Below, piece by piece: positions 1-9,456 of a DNA stretch of 39,745 nucleotides. The stretch spans positions 1 through 39,745 of the forward strand of contig JAISJQ010000021.1 of the NCBI GenBank assembly GCA_031261445.1, in the 5' to 3' direction. Made by a program: the position numbers and the translations under genes. How positions within the stretch are numbered: position 1 is the first letter of the stretch; the number at the start of each line of letters is the position of its first letter. A model generated the notes under the pieces. It was given only the letters and a program-made list of their open reading frames with translations, searched no databases and was not told where the DNA came from. The DNA is from Oscillospiraceae bacterium. GTDB taxonomy: Bacteria > Bacillota > Clostridia > Oscillospirales > Acutalibacteraceae.

Positions 1-605
<605 letters not shown>

Positions 606-655
606 ATGTTTACAGAGCGGTGGTGCTATATTTTTGTTAGCTTAGAGGATGCGTT

Positions 656-985
656 CTATTTCGATATTTCAAGACCGTGGCGCTTTTGGCGTTCTTTAAG
701 AGTCTTGGCGTACTTTTTGATTTTTTCGCCCTTAGCCGCCGCAATCTCCTCGACATCATCCCGCCGAAGGCAAAGTAACACAACAACTTCCTCCACGCTC
801 ATCCCGGCGGCCAGCAGACGGCAGACCGATTCCGTTCGCTCGGCTTGCGTCGCTGATTGCGTAGCATCATAAACCTGGCGGTCAATGCCAGGCTGCATGA
901 CCTTGATTGCTGCCATGAGCGTCGTGGTCGGATTGTCGGAGGCAAGCTCGTTTTCTATGAATTCAAGCACTTTGTTTGCGCTCAT
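656..985 (-). CDS. Hypothetical 109-residue protein
   Basis: I do not recognise this protein. It starts MSANKVLEFIENELASDN and has a central helix-rich segment with the pattern AAGMSVEEVVVLL followed by RRDDVEEIAAAKG. That pattern resembles the short helix-turn-helix-like tail of Rpn/PD-(D/E)XK transposase-family proteins, but no nuclease core is present. The C-terminus is lysine-rich. Its ATG overlaps the stop of the upstream AlbA_2 gene (982-985), so the two are translationally coupled and probably work together. The terminator at 561-605 follows it. Existence of the gene is well supported; function is not. Confidence 0.7.
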   Translation of the reverse strand: MSANKVLEFIENELASDNPTTTLMAAIKVMQPGIDRQVYDATQSATQAERTESVCRLLAAGMSVEEVVVLLCLRRDDVEEIAAAKGEKIKKYAKTLKERQKRHGLEISK

Positions 986-2343
986 CGTGATAAACCCTCC
1001 TTCACCATCCAGTAACCATTTTTGTCTTCGCCCTCACGATCAATCAGTCCTGCATCTCTTAGTTTTTTGATGTTGGTTCTGATGTTTCGCTCGGTGATGC
1101 CAATTTCTGCGGACAGCATTTCTGCGGTGACATTTGGGTTTTCGAGCATCATTTCCAATATCTTTTTCTGCGTCTTATTTACCCTGATGTTTGCCGTGAT
1201 GTTTTTTGTGGATTCGCCTTCAGTTGCAAATGTTATCCTCAGCCCGTTACCAATGATTTCAAATTGTGGCTTTGGCTTTCCAGCATCCGTATTAGAGTTG
1301 ACGATTTTTTCGATGCCGCGACCCCATGCCTCGGTCAACCCACTACGGAAAAATGTGCTTGCGATGGCGGGGTTGCGCGGTTCGGATGTGTGGAATGTCA
1401 AAAGTTCGTCCAAAGACCAACCGACAGGCAGTGCCCCCGCATTGTAAATGGTGACTTTATCATCGTAAACCCGTATCTGAATCGGGTTACCAGTAGAATA
1501 ATCCTTATGAACGATGGCGTTTAGCACGGCCTCGCGCATGGCTTCGGGATGAACGGGGTATTTTTCCACGCGCTGAAGTCCTTCGTAATGAATAAGCCCC
1601 TTGAAATACTTGTCGTAGAGCAAATCCACGACCTTGTCCGGCATGAGAATCAAGGAACCATGAACCTCATCCTGAAAAACCAGATCGTCATCGGTTTTGA
1701 AATAGCCTATTTTAATATAAGCACCCGTCACCCATTTTTCCGGATCTTCGTGGAAAGTAAGAATGGCGGCACGTTTGAGATAATCTCCATCCACCAGCTT
1801 GAGGGTTTCCAAAAGCTGTGCATCAGAGATGCCCAAGTCCTCTTGCGTGAGTCTTCCCCTTGCGAGGGACTTTTTACGGAAATAGCGGAATGCCACTAAG
1901 TCCAAGTCGTCCGCCGACACATGAATAATCGGAGCGGAGTCCCATGTTTTGCCGTATTTGCGGAGCAGGAATTCGTCCAGTGCGTTGCCGGTCAACTCCT
2001 GATTGGTGCTGCCCATCCTCAGATAATATCTGCCGTGATAACTGATGGCGTTGGGGTGCGGTAGCACTTCAATGACGATGTACTCTTTTTCATCCTCATA
2101 ACAGAGGTTCACAGCAGGCAAAATGCCCATGGTGGATTTTATCTTGTTGGGCAGGTCGTCCAGCAGCTTCTTGAAATTCGGCAGACTGACAACAACGCCA
2201 TCGTTGTTGCGCCCGATTTCAAGTCTGCCGCCCTGTCCGTTGGCAAAGCCGCATATCCATTTGAGGAACTCATCGTCCCACTTTTCTTTCCAGTCTACGT
2301 TTTGGTGTTCGGGCGAAACTCCGCTCGTATTTGTATAAGCCAT
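982..2343 (-). CDS. AlbA_2-domain putative ATP-binding transcriptional regulator
   Basis: This 453-residue protein begins MAYTNTSGVSPEHQNVDWKE. The N-terminal third has the AlbA_2 (Schlafen-like) pattern: KWICGFANGQGGRLEIGRNN, then a YIVIEVLPHPN strand and YYLRMGSTNQEL. The middle has the ATP-binding (HATPase-like) pattern HPEAMREAVLNAIVHKDYS and GRGIEKIV. The C-terminus has a winged helix (ITERNIRTNIKKLRDAGLI). Such proteins are common as regulators or defence-associated genes in mobile elements. The start at 2343 is chosen because an AGGGG site precedes it; longer in-frame extensions lack a site. It is coupled to the 109-residue gene by overlap and follows the XRE gene closely. Confidence 0.85.
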   Translation of the reverse strand: MAYTNTSGVSPEHQNVDWKEKWDDEFLKWICGFANGQGGRLEIGRNNDGVVVSLPNFKKLLDDLPNKIKSTMGILPAVNLCYEDEKEYIVIEVLPHPNAISYHGRYYLRMGSTNQELTGNALDEFLLRKYGKTWDSAPIIHVSADDLDLVAFRYFRKKSLARGRLTQEDLGISDAQLLETLKLVDGDYLKRAAILTFHEDPEKWVTGAYIKIGYFKTDDDLVFQDEVHGSLILMPDKVVDLLYDKYFKGLIHYEGLQRVEKYPVHPEAMREAVLNAIVHKDYSTGNPIQIRVYDDKVTIYNAGALPVGWSLDELLTFHTSEPRNPAIASTFFRSGLTEAWGRGIEKIVNSNTDAGKPKPQFEIIGNGLRITFATEGESTKNITANIRVNKTQKKILEMMLENPNVTAEMLSAEIGITERNIRTNIKKLRDAGLIDREGEDKNGYWMVKEGLSR

Positions 2344-2377
2344 ATGATTACCCCTGCTTTCGGTGATTTTTTTGATT

Positions 2378-2599
2378 TTACTCTGCGCTCTCTGGGCTTT
2401 CCGGCAGCATCTCGACCACATCATCGAAGGTACAATGCAGCGTCCGGCAGATTCTTTCGAGCATTTCCATGTTCACATGCAGATTTTTATTGAGCTTAGT
2501 CAGGGTGGCGGGGGAAATATCCGTCATCTGCCTGAACTCAGGTTTTGTAATATTGCGCTCAATGAGCATAATCCAAAGTTTTTTATATGTTACAGCCAT
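2378..2599 (-). CDS. XRE-family (Cro/CI) repressor, 73 residues
   Basis: The protein begins MAVTYKKLWIMLIERNITKP and is almost entirely one helix-turn-helix domain (ITKPEFRQMTDISPATLTKL is the recognition region). The N[LI]HVNMEMLERICRTLHC segment that follows is typical of the family. It probably represses the element's own divergent promoters. The start at 2599 has a strong AGGAGAGG site. A 13-base perfect palindrome (2666-2678) touches the -35 box of its promoter and is a likely operator. It is divergent from the ImmA-like gene, the arrangement expected of an ImmR/ImmA-type switch. Confidence 0.9.
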   Translation of the reverse strand: MAVTYKKLWIMLIERNITKPEFRQMTDISPATLTKLNKNLHVNMEMLERICRTLHCTFDDVVEMLPESPESAE

Positions 2600-2637
2600 A
2601 ATGGTCACCTCTCCTGAAATTTTGAACCGCGAATAAT

Positions 2638-2678
2638 AGTATACCACAGACAGACAAGAAATACAAGAGATAATCTCT
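2638..2678 (-). promoter_or_regulatory. Promoter of the XRE gene with palindromic operator
   Basis: On the minus strand there is TTGTAT (2661-2666), a 17-base spacer, and TATACT (2638-2643). The palindrome AGAGATAATCTCT at 2666-2678 abuts the -35 box, as expected for repressor binding and autoregulation. Confidence 0.6.
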
Positions 2679-2716
2679 CAAACGCTCGATAATTTTCATG
2701 AATATTCGTTTTGCTG

Positions 2717-2745
2717 TTGATTTTGCACAGCATTTGTGTTAGAAT
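2717..2745 (+). promoter_or_regulatory. Promoter of the ImmA-like gene
   Basis: TTGATT (2717-2722), a 17-base spacer and TAGAAT (2740-2745) lie about 45 bases before the start codon, divergent from the XRE promoter. Confidence 0.55.
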
Positions 2746-2789
2746 ATATAAGGCGGGTTCACAACACCATGACAACCGGAGGAAGTGCT

Positions 2790-4682
2790 ATGGCATTAGG
2801 ACGCTCATTTAAGGAATATGTGGCGAATCGTTTTTACAACGAATTGTCCGCTGCCGTTTCGGATTTTATCGAACGGAACACAGACGGATTGGACGTTTCG
2901 TCAGCTTCAGTGCGCCATATTGACTCCGCCGAACTGTCGGATATCACGGTAAAGCAGGTATATGTCGACGACCTGCCGGACATGAGGATTGCCTTTGACG
3001 TACTGGTTGAGGCGGAGTTTGAAATCGCCGAAACAGACAGGCACAACGACCGATACGATGAAAAGTCGCAATGGTTCAAGATTTCCTGCACCGGCGATTT
3101 GGCTTGCAGCCTGAACAATTTCGCAATCACCAACATAGAGGTATACAATTATCGAAACAAATCAGCAAATCCCATGTCTGATTCTCTCGTACCCGTCATT
3201 ACCAAAGAAAAGCTGGAGCAAGTAGCAAAAGAGTTTCTGGAAAAATACTACAGAGAAGCCTTGTATGAGCCGATGGCAATTGACCCGGCTGTGCTTGTGG
3301 GGCGCATGGGGTTGTCCATGCAGATGCGTCACATTACCTCCGACTTTTCCGTATTCGGGCAGATTTTCTTCAAGGGCTGCGAGGCGGAGTATTACGACAA
3401 AAAAAACGATAAATGTGAAACTGTATCGGTGCCGGACGGTACAATCTTTGTAGACCCGGATGCCTATTTTCTGCGCAATTTTGGCTCTGTCAACAACACC
3501 ATTGTTCACGAGTGCGTCCACTGGGCTCAGCATCGCAAGGCATTTGAACTGGAGCGTTTATACAACGAAAACGCGACCCAACTCAGATGCCAGGTGGTCG
3601 GAGGCTTCAGAGGCAATGAGGCGAAGTCCGCCACCGACTGGATGGAGTGGCAGGCGAATTCGCTGACACCGAGGATTCAGATGCCATACACGCAGGCAAA
3701 GGTCAAGGCGGCAGCACTTATTCAAGAGTACAAGCGGCGTTTTGGCACCTATGACACCATTGATGTAATGGAAGCCGTCATTGATGAGATGGCGCTGTTC
3801 TTCGGCGTGTCCCGTATATCCGCCAAAATCCGTATGATTGATCTGGGCTACGAAGAAGCCATGGGTACCTTCACCTATATTGACGGTCAGTATGTGAAGC
3901 CCCACGCCTTCAAAAAAGGTGCGCTCCAAAAGAACCAGACTTTTTCCGTCAGTGCGCAGGACGCGATCATTGAAAGTACCATCAACGCCCAATTGCACAC
4001 GGCAGTTCAAAGCGGCAACTACATTTTTGTGGATTCCCACTTTTGTATCAATAACCCCAAATACATAGAGACCGATTCGAGCGGCAAGCCTGCTCTGACC
4101 GCATACGCAAGGCGACACGCGGATGAGTGCTGCCTTGCCTTTGACTTGTCGGTCAAGAAAACCACCAACGATTATGGGAAGCAGTTCTACACGGAGTGTG
4201 TCCTCTACCGTGATGCCACATCGGATATCGTCTTTGAGGCTCACTTCGACTCATCCAAATTGAATGCGGATGTGGACGGCCGGGCCAAGATGGTCAGCGC
4301 ATACAACAAGGAACTGGCTGAAATTTTGCAAAAGCTACCGGGTAGTTTTTCCGGCACAATAAAAGGTTTGATGGAATGGAAAGGTGTCACGGTTGAGGCA
4401 CTTGCTGAAGCGTCCCTGGTCAGCGCGAAAACGATACAGCGACTCCGAAATGACGAGAACTACGAAACAACGCTCGAAACCGTTATCGCCCTTTGTATCG
4501 GTTTGCAATTGCCGCCCGCTGTCAGCATGGATTTACTTGGCAAATCGAAATTCTCACTGAAATATACGGAACAACACATCATGTACAGATTTCTTTTGGA
4601 TGCCTACTATACCCATCCTATATATGATTGTAATCAACTTCTGGCAGAGCAGAATTTCGCCCCACTGACCGCAGATGAGTAA
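2790..4682 (+). CDS. ImmA/IrrE-type metallopeptidase with C-terminal XRE domain
   Basis: This 630-residue protein begins MALGRSFKEYVANRFYNELS. Near residue 238 it has the zinc-peptidase signature VHECVHWAQH (HExxH), the core of ImmA/IrrE proteases that cleave element repressors. Residues about 525-590 form a helix-turn-helix (VTVEALAEASLVSAKTIQRL), so protease and DNA-binding functions are on one chain. The N-terminal 200 residues are not recognised. The start at 2790 has a GGAGG site; the upstream ATG codons do not. It is divergent from the XRE repressor, which is its likely substrate or partner. Two terminators follow. It is much longer than the common ImmA proteins of 150-250 residues. Confidence 0.85.
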   Translation: MALGRSFKEYVANRFYNELSAAVSDFIERNTDGLDVSSASVRHIDSAELSDITVKQVYVDDLPDMRIAFDVLVEAEFEIAETDRHNDRYDEKSQWFKISCTGDLACSLNNFAITNIEVYNYRNKSANPMSDSLVPVITKEKLEQVAKEFLEKYYREALYEPMAIDPAVLVGRMGLSMQMRHITSDFSVFGQIFFKGCEAEYYDKKNDKCETVSVPDGTIFVDPDAYFLRNFGSVNNTIVHECVHWAQHRKAFELERLYNENATQLRCQVVGGFRGNEAKSATDWMEWQANSLTPRIQMPYTQAKVKAAALIQEYKRRFGTYDTIDVMEAVIDEMALFFGVSRISAKIRMIDLGYEEAMGTFTYIDGQYVKPHAFKKGALQKNQTFSVSAQDAIIESTINAQLHTAVQSGNYIFVDSHFCINNPKYIETDSSGKPALTAYARRHADECCLAFDLSVKKTTNDYGKQFYTECVLYRDATSDIVFEAHFDSSKLNADVDGRAKMVSAYNKELAEILQKLPGSFSGTIKGLMEWKGVTVEALAEASLVSAKTIQRLRNDENYETTLETVIALCIGLQLPPAVSMDLLGKSKFSLKYTEQHIMYRFLLDAYYTHPIYDCNQLLAEQNFAPLTADE

Positions 4683-4704
4683 AATTAAAAAAATATTTTT
4701 GCCG

Positions 4705-4740
4705 CGACCGGACATGCTGTGTCCGGTCGTTGCTTTTTGA
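4705..4740 (+). terminator. Terminator after the ImmA-like gene
   Basis: A perfect stem (CGACCGGACA / TGTCCGGTCG) with a five-base loop is followed by TTGCTTTTTG. The inner palindrome recurs in slightly altered form at 4830-4848. Confidence 0.8.
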
Positions 4741-4766
4741 TGTAGCAACACTATAGCAAGAATGTC

Positions 4767-4811
4767 AAGCCCCGGTGATGAGTGCCAATTACTCATTATC
4801 GGGGCTTTTTT
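4767..4811 (+). terminator. Second terminator
   Basis: The stem AAGCCCCGATAATGAGT-type (arms about 17 bases, one mismatch) surrounds a short loop and is followed by six T. It doubles the termination signal between the regulatory genes and the next operon. Confidence 0.8.
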
Positions 4812-4829
4812 GCGTTTTAGGTATTCGTA

Positions 4830-4848
4830 ACCGGACAAGCCGTGTCCG
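4830..4848. repeat. Near-copy of the 4705-4729 palindrome
   Basis: ACCGGACAAGCCGTGTCCG repeats the core of the upstream terminator palindrome (TGC to AGC, CTG to CCG) but has no T-run. It could be an operator upstream of the 50-residue gene or a decayed terminator copy. Confidence 0.5.
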
Positions 4849-4923
4849 TGTGGAAATGTTGCTTCTCTTATAAAATTATAATCGGCAGAACAAAAATCAC
4901 TGCACGAAGGAGATGAATACCCC

Positions 4924-5076
4924 ATGCGCGACATCAAGAACGCCGACAATCGGCTCGTTGCTAAATTGGACGAGCAGTCGGACACCATTGTAATCCAGTT
5001 GAAGGGTTACGAGACGCGAATCACACGCAATCCAGACGGTACATACGAGATCGTCAACAGCAAACCCGCTGCGTAA
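4924..5076 (+). CDS. Small element protein, 50 residues
   Basis: The product begins MRDIKNADNRLVAKLDEQSD and continues with a beta-rich segment ending RNPDGTYEIVNS. Short proteins of this pattern are frequent in clostridial phages and integrative elements, usually next to the regulatory genes, with no known function. A GAAGGAG site lies upstream of the ATG at 4924. It is followed by a terminator at 5107-5161, so it forms its own short transcript. Confidence 0.75.
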   Translation: MRDIKNADNRLVAKLDEQSDTIVIQLKGYETRITRNPDGTYEIVNSKPAA

Positions 5077-5106
5077 AGCGGCAAACAAGCATTCCGCGAG
5101 ACCGCT

Positions 5107-5161
5107 GGGACGGCAGTGCGGAGCGCCTTTTTAGGGCGTTCCCACAGCCGTCCCTTTTTTC
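5107..5161 (+). terminator. Compound terminator
   Basis: The outer stem GGGACGGC / GCCGTCCC encloses an inner stem (GAGCGCC / GGGCGTTC) and is followed by six T. Confidence 0.75.
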
Positions 5162-5225
5162 GTTTCTTGCGGATAAACACGGCTCTTGCGGATTTCAAAA
5201 ATCTGAAATTCAAAGGAGCTACGCA

Positions 5226-5612
5226 ATGAAGTACATCTATCAAAGCACCACTGGCACAACTGAAATCGAAGTGGACGAGCAGTTTCATGATCTGCTTCTC
5301 ACCATGGATCGGGAGGAATTCAACTCCGACCGCAAGCACAGCCGCCGCTATCCCATTTCGCTGGAAAATTGCGAGTACGAGGGCGAGTGGTTTGAGGACA
5401 AAAAGAGCGGTATGGCTGAGGTTGAATCGGAAATGGCTGTGGAAGATGCGTTGTACATTCTCACCGGTCAGCAAAGAATCTGCTTCACCGAGGTCTGCAT
5501 CAAAGGCAGACGGGAAGTTGAGGTCGGCGGTGATTTGGGGCTCACGCATCAAGCAGTGAGCAATCATATCCGCGCCGCAAAAAAGAAACTGAAAAATTTT
5601 TACGAGGCGTAG
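5226..5612 (+). CDS. Sigma-70 region 4-like regulator
   Basis: This 128-residue protein begins MKYIYQSTTGTTEIEVDEQF. Its last 50 residues form a region 4-like helix-turn-helix (AVEDALYILTGQQRICFTEV, then LGLTHQAVSNHIRAAKKKL). No region 2 is present. It resembles the small sigma-like or ArpU-like factors of clostridial phages and conjugative elements that drive late or transfer genes. AAAGGAG precedes the ATG at 5226. The stop codon TAG is the first part of the conserved motif at 5610-5645. Confidence 0.8.
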   Translation: MKYIYQSTTGTTEIEVDEQFHDLLLTMDREEFNSDRKHSRRYPISLENCEYEGEWFEDKKSGMAEVESEMAVEDALYILTGQQRICFTEVCIKGRREVEVGGDLGLTHQAVSNHIRAAKKKLKNFYEA

Positions 5613-5645
5613 TTGCAAAACGCTGCCTCCCGTGGCTATACAGTG
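5610..5645 (+). repeat. Two-block conserved leader motif, copy 2
   Basis: TAGTTGCAAAA, ten variable bases, then CGTGGCTATACAGTG. This matches the minus-strand leader of the resolvase at 522-557. It lies between the sigma-like gene and the 64-residue gene. Confidence 0.7.
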
Positions 5646-5685
5646 AGACCTTTCAAAAACACGGTCTCGGAAAAGGAGATGCGAT

Positions 5686-5880
5686 ATGCACCACACACTC
5701 AAAATCGGCATCGGGAAGAACGCGCCGCCGAACGGTGGCATTGTCCGTTGCCAAAAGCGGCAGGTGCGGGAACGGATTCTGCGCTGGCTTCTCGGCAAGC
5801 GGCTGACGGTCACCATTCTCGTACCGGGTGACAGCGTGAAAACGCTGTCAATCACAGAGGAGGCGGATGACAGTGGATAG
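5686..5880 (+). CDS. Small basic hypothetical protein, 64 residues
   Basis: The product begins MHHTLKIGIGKNAPPNGG and contains a basic helix (CQKRQVRERILRWLLGKR) followed by VTILVPGDSVKTLSITEE. AAAAGGAG lies upstream. It sits between the sigma-like factor and the antirepressor. I do not recognise a function. The basic segment would suit nucleic-acid binding, but this is only inference. Confidence 0.65.
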   Translation: MHHTLKIGIGKNAPPNGGIVRCQKRQVRERILRWLLGKRLTVTILVPGDSVKTLSITEEADDSG

Positions 5881-5930
5881 ACCATTTTGCGCCATAAACA
5901 AAGAAAATTTCACAAAGAGAGGTAATGACA

Positions 5931-6719
5931 ATGCAACAGCAATTACAAGTTTTTAGCAATACCGAGTTCGGCGAGCTTGGCGTGATTGAAATCGGCGGCA
6001 AGCCATATTTCCCTGCCACACGCTGTGCCGAAATTCTCGGTTACGAAAAGCCCCATGATGCGGTAATACGGCATTGCCGTGACTCCGTGAAATACGGAGT
6101 CATCGACGCACTTGGCAGAATGCAGCAAACAAATTTCATAACAGAAGGTGACCTTTACCGTCTACTCGTCCGATCCCATCTTCCTGCTGCGGAGCGATTC
6201 GAGCGTTGGGTGTTCGATGAGGTTTTACCTTCCATTCGCAAGCACGAGCTGTATGCCGCCGACGAGCTTTTGGCAAACCCGGATTTGTTTATTCAAGCAC
6301 TCCAAGCCCTGAAAACGGAGCGGGCAAAAACCTCCGCCCTTGCGGAACGTGCAGCGGTTCAGGAACAGCAAATCGCCGAGATGAAGCCCAAGGCTGGCTA
6401 CTACGATGTGGTGCTTGCCTGCAAAAACGCCGTCACCATGCGGGTAATCGCTAAAGATTATGGCTGGTCGGCACAGCGGATGAACGCTTTTCTCCATGAC
6501 CACGGCATCCAGTACAAGCAAGGCGGCGTGTGGCTGCTCTATCAAAATCACGCTGCGAATGGCTACACGGACACAAAGACCTATGTTCATCCGGGTCACG
6601 ATGGCGAACCGAAGTCCACCATCCATACTTACTGGACGCAAAAGGGGAGGCTGTTCATCTACGAAAAGATGAAGGCTGCCGGGTATCTGCCGCTCATCGA
6701 GCGCGGTGCGGGGGGCTGA
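5931..6719 (+). CDS. BRO-N/KilAC phage antirepressor
   Basis: The 262-residue product starts MQQQLQVFSNTEFGELGVIE. Residues 1-105 are a BRO-N domain (YFPATRCAEILGYEKPHDAV and LLVRSHLPAAERFERWVFDE). Residues about 150-255 are a KilAC domain (AGYYDVVLACKNAVTMRVIA, then a GQYKQGGVWLLYQN-like stretch and HTYWTQKGRLFIYEK). A coiled linker joins them. Antirepressors of this type counteract lysogeny repressors. Two ATGs occur at 5925 and 5931. The AGAGAGG site is two bases from the first and eight from the second, so 5931 is preferred. The next gene starts one base after its stop. Confidence 0.9.
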   Translation: MQQQLQVFSNTEFGELGVIEIGGKPYFPATRCAEILGYEKPHDAVIRHCRDSVKYGVIDALGRMQQTNFITEGDLYRLLVRSHLPAAERFERWVFDEVLPSIRKHELYAADELLANPDLFIQALQALKTERAKTSALAERAAVQEQQIAEMKPKAGYYDVVLACKNAVTMRVIAKDYGWSAQRMNAFLHDHGIQYKQGGVWLLYQNHAANGYTDTKTYVHPGHDGEPKSTIHTYWTQKGRLFIYEKMKAAGYLPLIERGAGG

Positions 6720-6720
6720 T

Positions 6721-8173
6721 ATGAGAGATTTCACTTCAATGCCCATTCGCGCCCAGCCCTTCGACCATCAATGCCGTGCCTACTCCGACGCTTTGGATGT
6801 CTTCTACTCCGCCAAAAGCCCCGGATATGCACTTTTGATGGAGATGGGCTGCGGCAAGAGCCTCACCGCCATTGGCATCGCCGGACGGTTGTATCTTGAC
6901 GGCAATGTCAACCGTGTCCTCGTAGTCGCCCCGCTATCTATCGTCGGCTTGTGGGATGATGGAGTTCGCCAAATTCGCGGATTTCGATTACAACCTCACT
7001 GTGCTGAACGGAATCGGCGCAAAGAAAGTGCAGCAGTTGAAAGAGCTTGGCTGGTACAAAATCCGTGACCGGGGCAGTCCACCGCCATTGGCTGTTACCG
7101 TGGTCAACTACGAATCAGCGTGGCGGCTGGAGAAAGAAATTGCGGCGTGGAAGCCCGACCTCATCATCTGTGATGAAGGGCACAAAATCAAGACTCACAA
7201 CATTTCGGCCTCCAAAGCACTGCATCGGTTGGGCGCACGAGCGCAGTACCGGCTATTGCTCACCGGCACAGTCATCACCAACAAAGCCATCGACGTGTTT
7301 AGCCAATACAAGTTCCTCAACCCCGGCATCTTTGGTCAGTCGTTCTACGCTTTCCGAAACCGCTACTTCGACATGGTGGGATACGGCAATCACACGCCGG
7401 TGCTGAAGAAATCCACGGAGCCGGAACTCACACGGCGGCTGCACAGCATTGCGTTCCGGGCAACGAAAGCCGAGTGCCTCGACCTCCCGGAGATCACCGA
7501 CATCATCCGCACGGTAGAGCTTGAGCCACAAGCGATGAAAGTCTACAAAGACATTGTCAAAGACAGCTTTGCCGAACTCGGCAACGACCGTGAAGTCAGT
7601 GCCACCAACATCCTCACGCGGTTGCTTCGATTGTCCCAGCTTACGGGCGGCTACATCGGAGATGATGAGGGCGGCACTCCGCAAAACATCAGCCACGCCA
7701 AGCTCAATGCACTGGCTGACATTATTGAGGAAGCCCAGCAGGAAGGCAAAAAGCTGGTCATCATCGCACGGTTCGTGGCGGAGATTAAGGCGATTTGCGC
7801 CATGCTCGGCAAGGCCGACATCGGTTATTCCCTCGTCATGGGCGGTGTGAAAGACCGCGAGGAGCAGGTTGCCCGCTTTCAGACCGACCCGGAATGTCAG
7901 GTATTTGTGGGGCAGATTGCCACGGCGGGGCTGGGCATCACGCTCACGGCGGTGTCCACACTGGTGTTCTACTCGCTGGACTACAGCATGAGCAATTTCG
8001 AGCAGGCGAAAGCCCGGATTCACTGTGTCGGGCAGAAAGAAAACTGCACCTACATCTATCTTGCAGCCAAGGGCACGGTTGATGAAAAAGTGCTGAAAGC
8101 TCTACAAAACAAAGCCGACTTAGCGCGAACGCTGGTCGATGATTACAGGAACGGAATCAATCCCTATGCATGA
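6721..8173 (+). pseudogene. SNF2-type DEAD helicase, frameshifted
   Basis: This is a phage-type SNF2/superfamily 2 helicase of about 483 residues. The N-terminal part has Walker A MEMGCGKSLTAIGIAGR and VVAPLSIVGLWDD. One extra base at about 6958-6962 then shifts the frame, and the sequence resumes as EFAKFADFDYN. Downstream are Walker B IICDEGHKIK, LLLTGTVITNKAIDVFSQYK, and the helicase C motifs QIATAGLGITLTA and QAKARIHCVGQ. The length, 3n+1, fits a single insertion. The ATG at 6721 has a G-rich site. Its role would be remodelling DNA during element replication. As read, it would yield only a truncated ATPase. Confidence 0.85.
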
Positions 8174-8585
8174 CGAGAAAATGTTCGCTCTCGCAGACGA
8201 ACTCAAAGCACTGCGAGACCTCAAGGCGGATTTGGAGGCACAACTCAAGGACACCAACGCCAAAATCGACGACACCGACTATCGGTTGTCTGAGGTCATG
8301 GCTGAGGACGAGGTGCAAAATTTCACCCGCTCCGGCATCATGTTCTGCCTCACCACCAAGACCCGTGCGTCGGCGGCGGGCGGTCTCAAGGATGAGTTAT
8401 TCGTTGCCCTCCGTGAAAACGGGCTGGGCGACATCATCACCGAAACCGTCAACGCCAACACACTCAGCAGCACGGTCAAAGGGCTGATTGAGGAAAACGA
8501 CGATGCGCTTCCCACTTGGCTGGACGGGCTGGTCAATGTCTTTGACAAGACCACCGTGTCCGTCCGCAAATCCACAAAACACTAA
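8166..8585 (+). CDS. Hypothetical element protein with N-terminal coiled coil
   Basis: This 139-residue protein begins MHDEKMFALADELKALRDLK and has an N-terminal coiled coil to about residue 45 (LEAQLKDTNAKIDDTDYRL). A mixed domain follows, ending LDGLVNVFDKTTVSVRKSTK. It overlaps the helicase stop by eight bases. Proteins of this shape sit between helicase and polymerase genes in clostridial phage replication modules. No function is assigned. The reading frame is intact, unlike both neighbours on the replication side. Confidence 0.75.
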   Translation: MHDEKMFALADELKALRDLKADLEAQLKDTNAKIDDTDYRLSEVMAEDEVQNFTRSGIMFCLTTKTRASAAGGLKDELFVALRENGLGDIITETVNANTLSSTVKGLIEENDDALPTWLDGLVNVFDKTTVSVRKSTKH

Positions 8586-8605
8586 TTTAGAAGGAGATTT
8601 TTATC

Positions 8606-9388
8606 ATGGCTACCAACAAAAAAGAAACCGCCACCCTGGCTCAGGGTGCGCTCGTTGCGCAAAACGACAATCCCGGCTTTTTGGCTCTGGCAAACACCGA
8701 CTTCGCCGCAATGGTGTCCGAAGAAACCGAGGGGCTTGACCTCAGCTTCGACAAAATCAAGATTCCCTCTGCCGGCAGCACCGTCTTTGAAGTGCCGGGC
8801 GAAGAGGACGACACCGACACCGTCAAGGAGTTTTCGGCTGTCATCCTGCACCACCACACACTCAACTGCTACTACCAAACGAAATACTCGGGCGGGAACA
8901 AACCGCCGGATTGTGGTTCGTTTGATGGAATCACCGGCGAGGGCGACCCCGGCGGCGAGTGCCGCAATTGCCCGCTGAATCAGTTCGGTTCTGCGGAAGA
9001 AGGCAACGGAAAAGCCTGTAAAAATCGCCGTCGCATCTATGTTTTGCGTGAGGGCGAGGTGTTCCCGCTGCTGCTCTCACTACCCACCGGCTCTTTGAAG
9101 GAGTTCACCAAATATATCAAAAAACTGCTGTCCAAGGGCAAGCGCGCCAATATGGTGGTTACCCGTTTCACGCTGAAGAAAGCGACAAGCAGCGGTGGCG
9201 TGGTGTACTCGCAGGCGCAGTTCATCGTCGACCGCGCCCTGACTCCGCAGGAGCAACCGCTCATCAATGATATGACGGCACAGGTCAAGGCGTACAGCAA
9301 CCGCGTCGCCTTTGATGCGGAGGGTTCACCGAATATCGACATTCTGGTGGACGAAGAAACGGGCGAGGTGCTGGAATCCCTCAACTAA
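8606..9388 (+). CDS. Cysteine-cluster phage replication-module protein
   Basis: The 260-residue product begins MATNKKETATLAQGALVAQN. It has four spaced cysteines in DCGSFDG, GECRNCPLNQFGS and GKACKNRRRIYVL, which could hold zinc or an iron-sulphur cluster. The C-terminus (NIDILVDEETGEVLESLN) is acidic. Proteins with this cysteine pattern commonly precede the DNA polymerase gene in clostridial phages and are thought to act in replication, possibly on single-stranded DNA. That role is inference. AGAAGGAG precedes the ATG. Confidence 0.75.
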   Translation: MATNKKETATLAQGALVAQNDNPGFLALANTDFAAMVSEETEGLDLSFDKIKIPSAGSTVFEVPGEEDDTDTVKEFSAVILHHHTLNCYYQTKYSGGNKPPDCGSFDGITGEGDPGGECRNCPLNQFGSAEEGNGKACKNRRRIYVLREGEVFPLLLSLPTGSLKEFTKYIKKLLSKGKRANMVVTRFTLKKATSSGGVVYSQAQFIVDRALTPQEQPLINDMTAQVKAYSNRVAFDAEGSPNIDILVDEETGEVLESLN

Positions 9389-9456
9389 CAATCAGTCTGG
9401 CTTTGGGGGTGGCGCATAGTGCCCGCTCCCAGAGCGAGGACGGAAAGGAAACGATC